A DNA stretch of 64,000 bases from Cytobacillus eiseniae. GTDB taxonomy: Bacteria; Bacillota; Bacilli; Bacillales; Cytobacillaceae. Below are positions 62,689-64,000 of this stretch, piece by piece. The position numbers and the translations under genes are program-made. The stretch spans positions 1 through 64,000 of the forward strand of contig NZ_JAGIKZ010000012.1 of the NCBI RefSeq assembly GCF_017874625.1, in the 5' to 3' direction. The first letter of the stretch is position 1, and each line of letters begins with the position of its first letter. The notes under the pieces were generated by a model. The model was not told where the DNA came from, did no database searches, and saw only the letters and a list, made by a program, of their open reading frames with translations.

Positions 62689-63462
62689 TTATTCTTTTTT
62701 TCTTCGTTTGAATATAGCACCAGAAATTATAAAGCTAATAATCAATAAAGATCCGAACCAAAAAATGGTTAACCATCCATTGTTATCAATTGGTGTGCCA
62801 ATTAGAAGACCACGTAATGTTTCGATCAGTGGAGTCATTGGCTGGTTGTCTGCAAATGCTTGGAGCCATACTGGCATCGTCTCGGTAGGGACAAATGCAC
62901 TGCTAATATATGGTAAGAATAACATCGGAAATGTTGCCGCATTAGCTGTTTCCACGCTTTTCATGATTAAACCAATTGCAACAAATAGCCAATTGAGAGA
63001 TAACATGAATAGGGAGAGGAGTCCAATTACACCAAGCCAGTCTAAAAACCCTGCATTTGGCTGGAAACCAATGAGAAGGGCTACAAGAAAAATAACGGTT
63101 GTAGCAATCACATTACGAATGAATCCTCCAGTTACATGACCGATCATTAAGGATGAAGGTAGAAGAGGCATGCTGCGAAGGCGCTCAAACAATCCACCCA
63201 CCATATCCTGTGTCACACTTATCGCTATCAATGAACTCCCAAAGCCTGCGCATGTGATAATCACTCCAGGAACAACATAATTTACATAGTCAGTCCCCGT
63301 TTGAATCGCACCTCCAAAAATATAGACAAACATGACCATGATAGCAACTGGCAGTCCGATAGCCATTAGTAGAGATTCTGGCTCACGGAAAATATGCTTT
63401 AAGCTTCGTTGTGACATTGTCCAGCCATCTGTTATGGACCAATAAAGGTTTGATTTACGCAT
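62689..63462 (-). CDS. ABC-2 type exporter permease (DrrB-like)
   Basis: 257 aa, six membrane segments. ABC-2 landmarks: LKHIFREPESLLMAIGLPVAIMVMFVYIFGGAI, GIVITCAGFGSSL-type start (VPGVIITCAGFGSSLIA), DMVGGLFERLRSMPLLPSSLMIGHV, and the final FLPYISSAFVPTETMPVWLQAFADNQPMTPLIETLRGLL. Fits daunorubicin/antibiotic resistance permeases. Overlaps the ATPase gene by eight bases. Confidence 0.9.
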   Translation of the reverse strand: MRKSNLYWSITDGWTMSQRSLKHIFREPESLLMAIGLPVAIMVMFVYIFGGAIQTGTDYVNYVVPGVIITCAGFGSSLIAISVTQDMVGGLFERLRSMPLLPSSLMIGHVTGGFIRNVIATTVIFLVALLIGFQPNAGFLDWLGVIGLLSLFMLSLNWLFVAIGLIMKSVETANAATFPMLFLPYISSAFVPTETMPVWLQAFADNQPMTPLIETLRGLLIGTPIDNNGWLTIFWFGSLLIISFIISGAIFKRRKKE

Positions 63463-64000
63463 TTGCGGATAGCTCCTTTGTATTACGACTTGTTATATCC
63501 ATGAAAACATCATCAAGCGTAGGTTTTTGAAAGTTGACAGAACTAGGCTCGATTTCGTGTTCATATAATGTATTGAGTAGACGACGCAAACTTTCTATAG
63601 AACCGGTACGAATCGTAATCCTTTGCTCCTTTTCGTTTACTAGCCCATGTATAAGCTTGATCGCATGTTGGAATGCCCGAAAATCAGCAAAGGTTAATTC
63701 TAGATTTTCATCACCGATCATGTTTTTTAGCTCTTCAGCTGTTCCTTCCTCTACAATCCTTCCGTTATCAATGACGGCAATTTTATCGGCAAGCTGATCG
63801 GCTTCCTCCAAATATTGTGTAGTTAAAAAAATCGTTACCCCGTTCTTAGCAAGTTGTTGAATCATACTCCACATCTTTCTACGGCTACGTGGATCGAGTC
63901 CTGTCGTAGGTTCATCCAAAAAAATCACTTGTGGAGAAGCAAGCAGGCTAATTGCAATATCTATCCTCCTGCGCATTCCACCAGAATAGGTTTTTACTTG
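63455..64000 (-). CDS. ABC exporter ATPase (DrrA-like), partial
   Basis: The C-terminal part of the ATPase; the frame is open to the right edge. It shows the signature VKTYSGGMRRRIDIAISLL (at the very edge), Walker B VIFLDEPTTGLDPRSRRKMW, and a DrrA-type tail ending VNFQKPTLDDVFMDITSRNTKE. Walker A lies outside the window. Partner of the permease at 62689. Confidence 0.92.
   Translation of the reverse strand, partial: QVKTYSGGMRRRIDIAISLLASPQVIFLDEPTTGLDPRSRRKMWSMIQQLAKNGVTIFLTTQYLEEADQLADKIAVIDNGRIVEEGTAEELKNMIGDENLELTFADFRAFQHAIKLIHGLVNEKEQRITIRTGSIESLRRLLNTLYEHEIEPSSVNFQKPTLDDVFMDITSRNTKELSANA

Overview
The window looks like chromosomal DNA of a low-GC Gram-positive rod of the Bacillaceae (Bacillus sensu lato). 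The basis is gene content and order: yeaC-yeaD-yebA-guaA-pbuG in the Bacillus subtilis arrangement with two guanine riboswitches, pstSCAB behind a PhoP box, glpD next to glpP, RNAs with GGAGG-type ribosome binding sites, and an rrn operon leader at the left edge (the first 17 bases are the 5' end of a 16S rRNA gene read leftwards).

Layout. 1-4.4 kb: rrn promoters, a chemoreceptor, and the riboswitch-controlled guanine/hypoxanthine permease pbuG. 4.4-12.1 kb: a degenerate AT-rich integrated island inserted exactly at the 3' end of guaA. It is bounded by a 23-bp direct repeat that contains the last guaA codons, and its left end carries a second, diverged guaA tail. Four of its eight genes are frameshifted (including the integrase next to the attachment site), and the second, small tyrosine recombinase has Ser where the catalytic Arg of the HxxR motif should be. 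Cargo includes a SEC-C zinc protein, a decayed TIR/deoxyribosyltransferase-like protein, and a ribbon-helix-helix regulator preceded by four 12-bp-spaced operator repeats. 12.1-18.3 kb: guaA and the yebA/yeaD/yeaC (MoxR-DUF58-transglutaminase) operon.

18.4-32.4 kb: the most unusual part, a monoderm Tad (type IVc) pilus locus read leftwards: CpaB-like SAF protein, TadZ, TadA, TadB, TadC, an array of hairpin repeats, a Flp-type pilin, a von Willebrand A lipoprotein, TadE, a TadF-like pseudopilin, then a secreted protein with 19 GxFxP pentapeptides, two paralogous soluble proteins flanking a polytopic membrane protein, and after a terminator an OmpA-domain lipoprotein that carries the same PGTFx repeats. 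The shared repeat in a secreted protein and in a wall-binding lipoprotein suggests an envelope-spanning assembly specific to this locus. No prepilin peptidase is in the window.

33-64 kb: ordinary metabolism and signalling: a DUF2268 protease-like lipoprotein, flavodoxin, pst phosphate transporter, a multidrug MFS pump with divergent TetR regulator, a two-component system with two PepSY proteins, a carbohydrate cluster (MFS transporter, DUF2804, GH2 enzyme, divergent ROK regulator, then galK), glpD with a GlpP-type leader terminator and divergent glpP, an ABC importer with a NagD-type HAD phosphatase, an alpha/beta hydrolase with an XRE-AbrB regulator, and the start of a DrrAB-type exporter. 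Several dispersed repeat families occur, including two copies of a MITE-like element with 8-bp target duplications.
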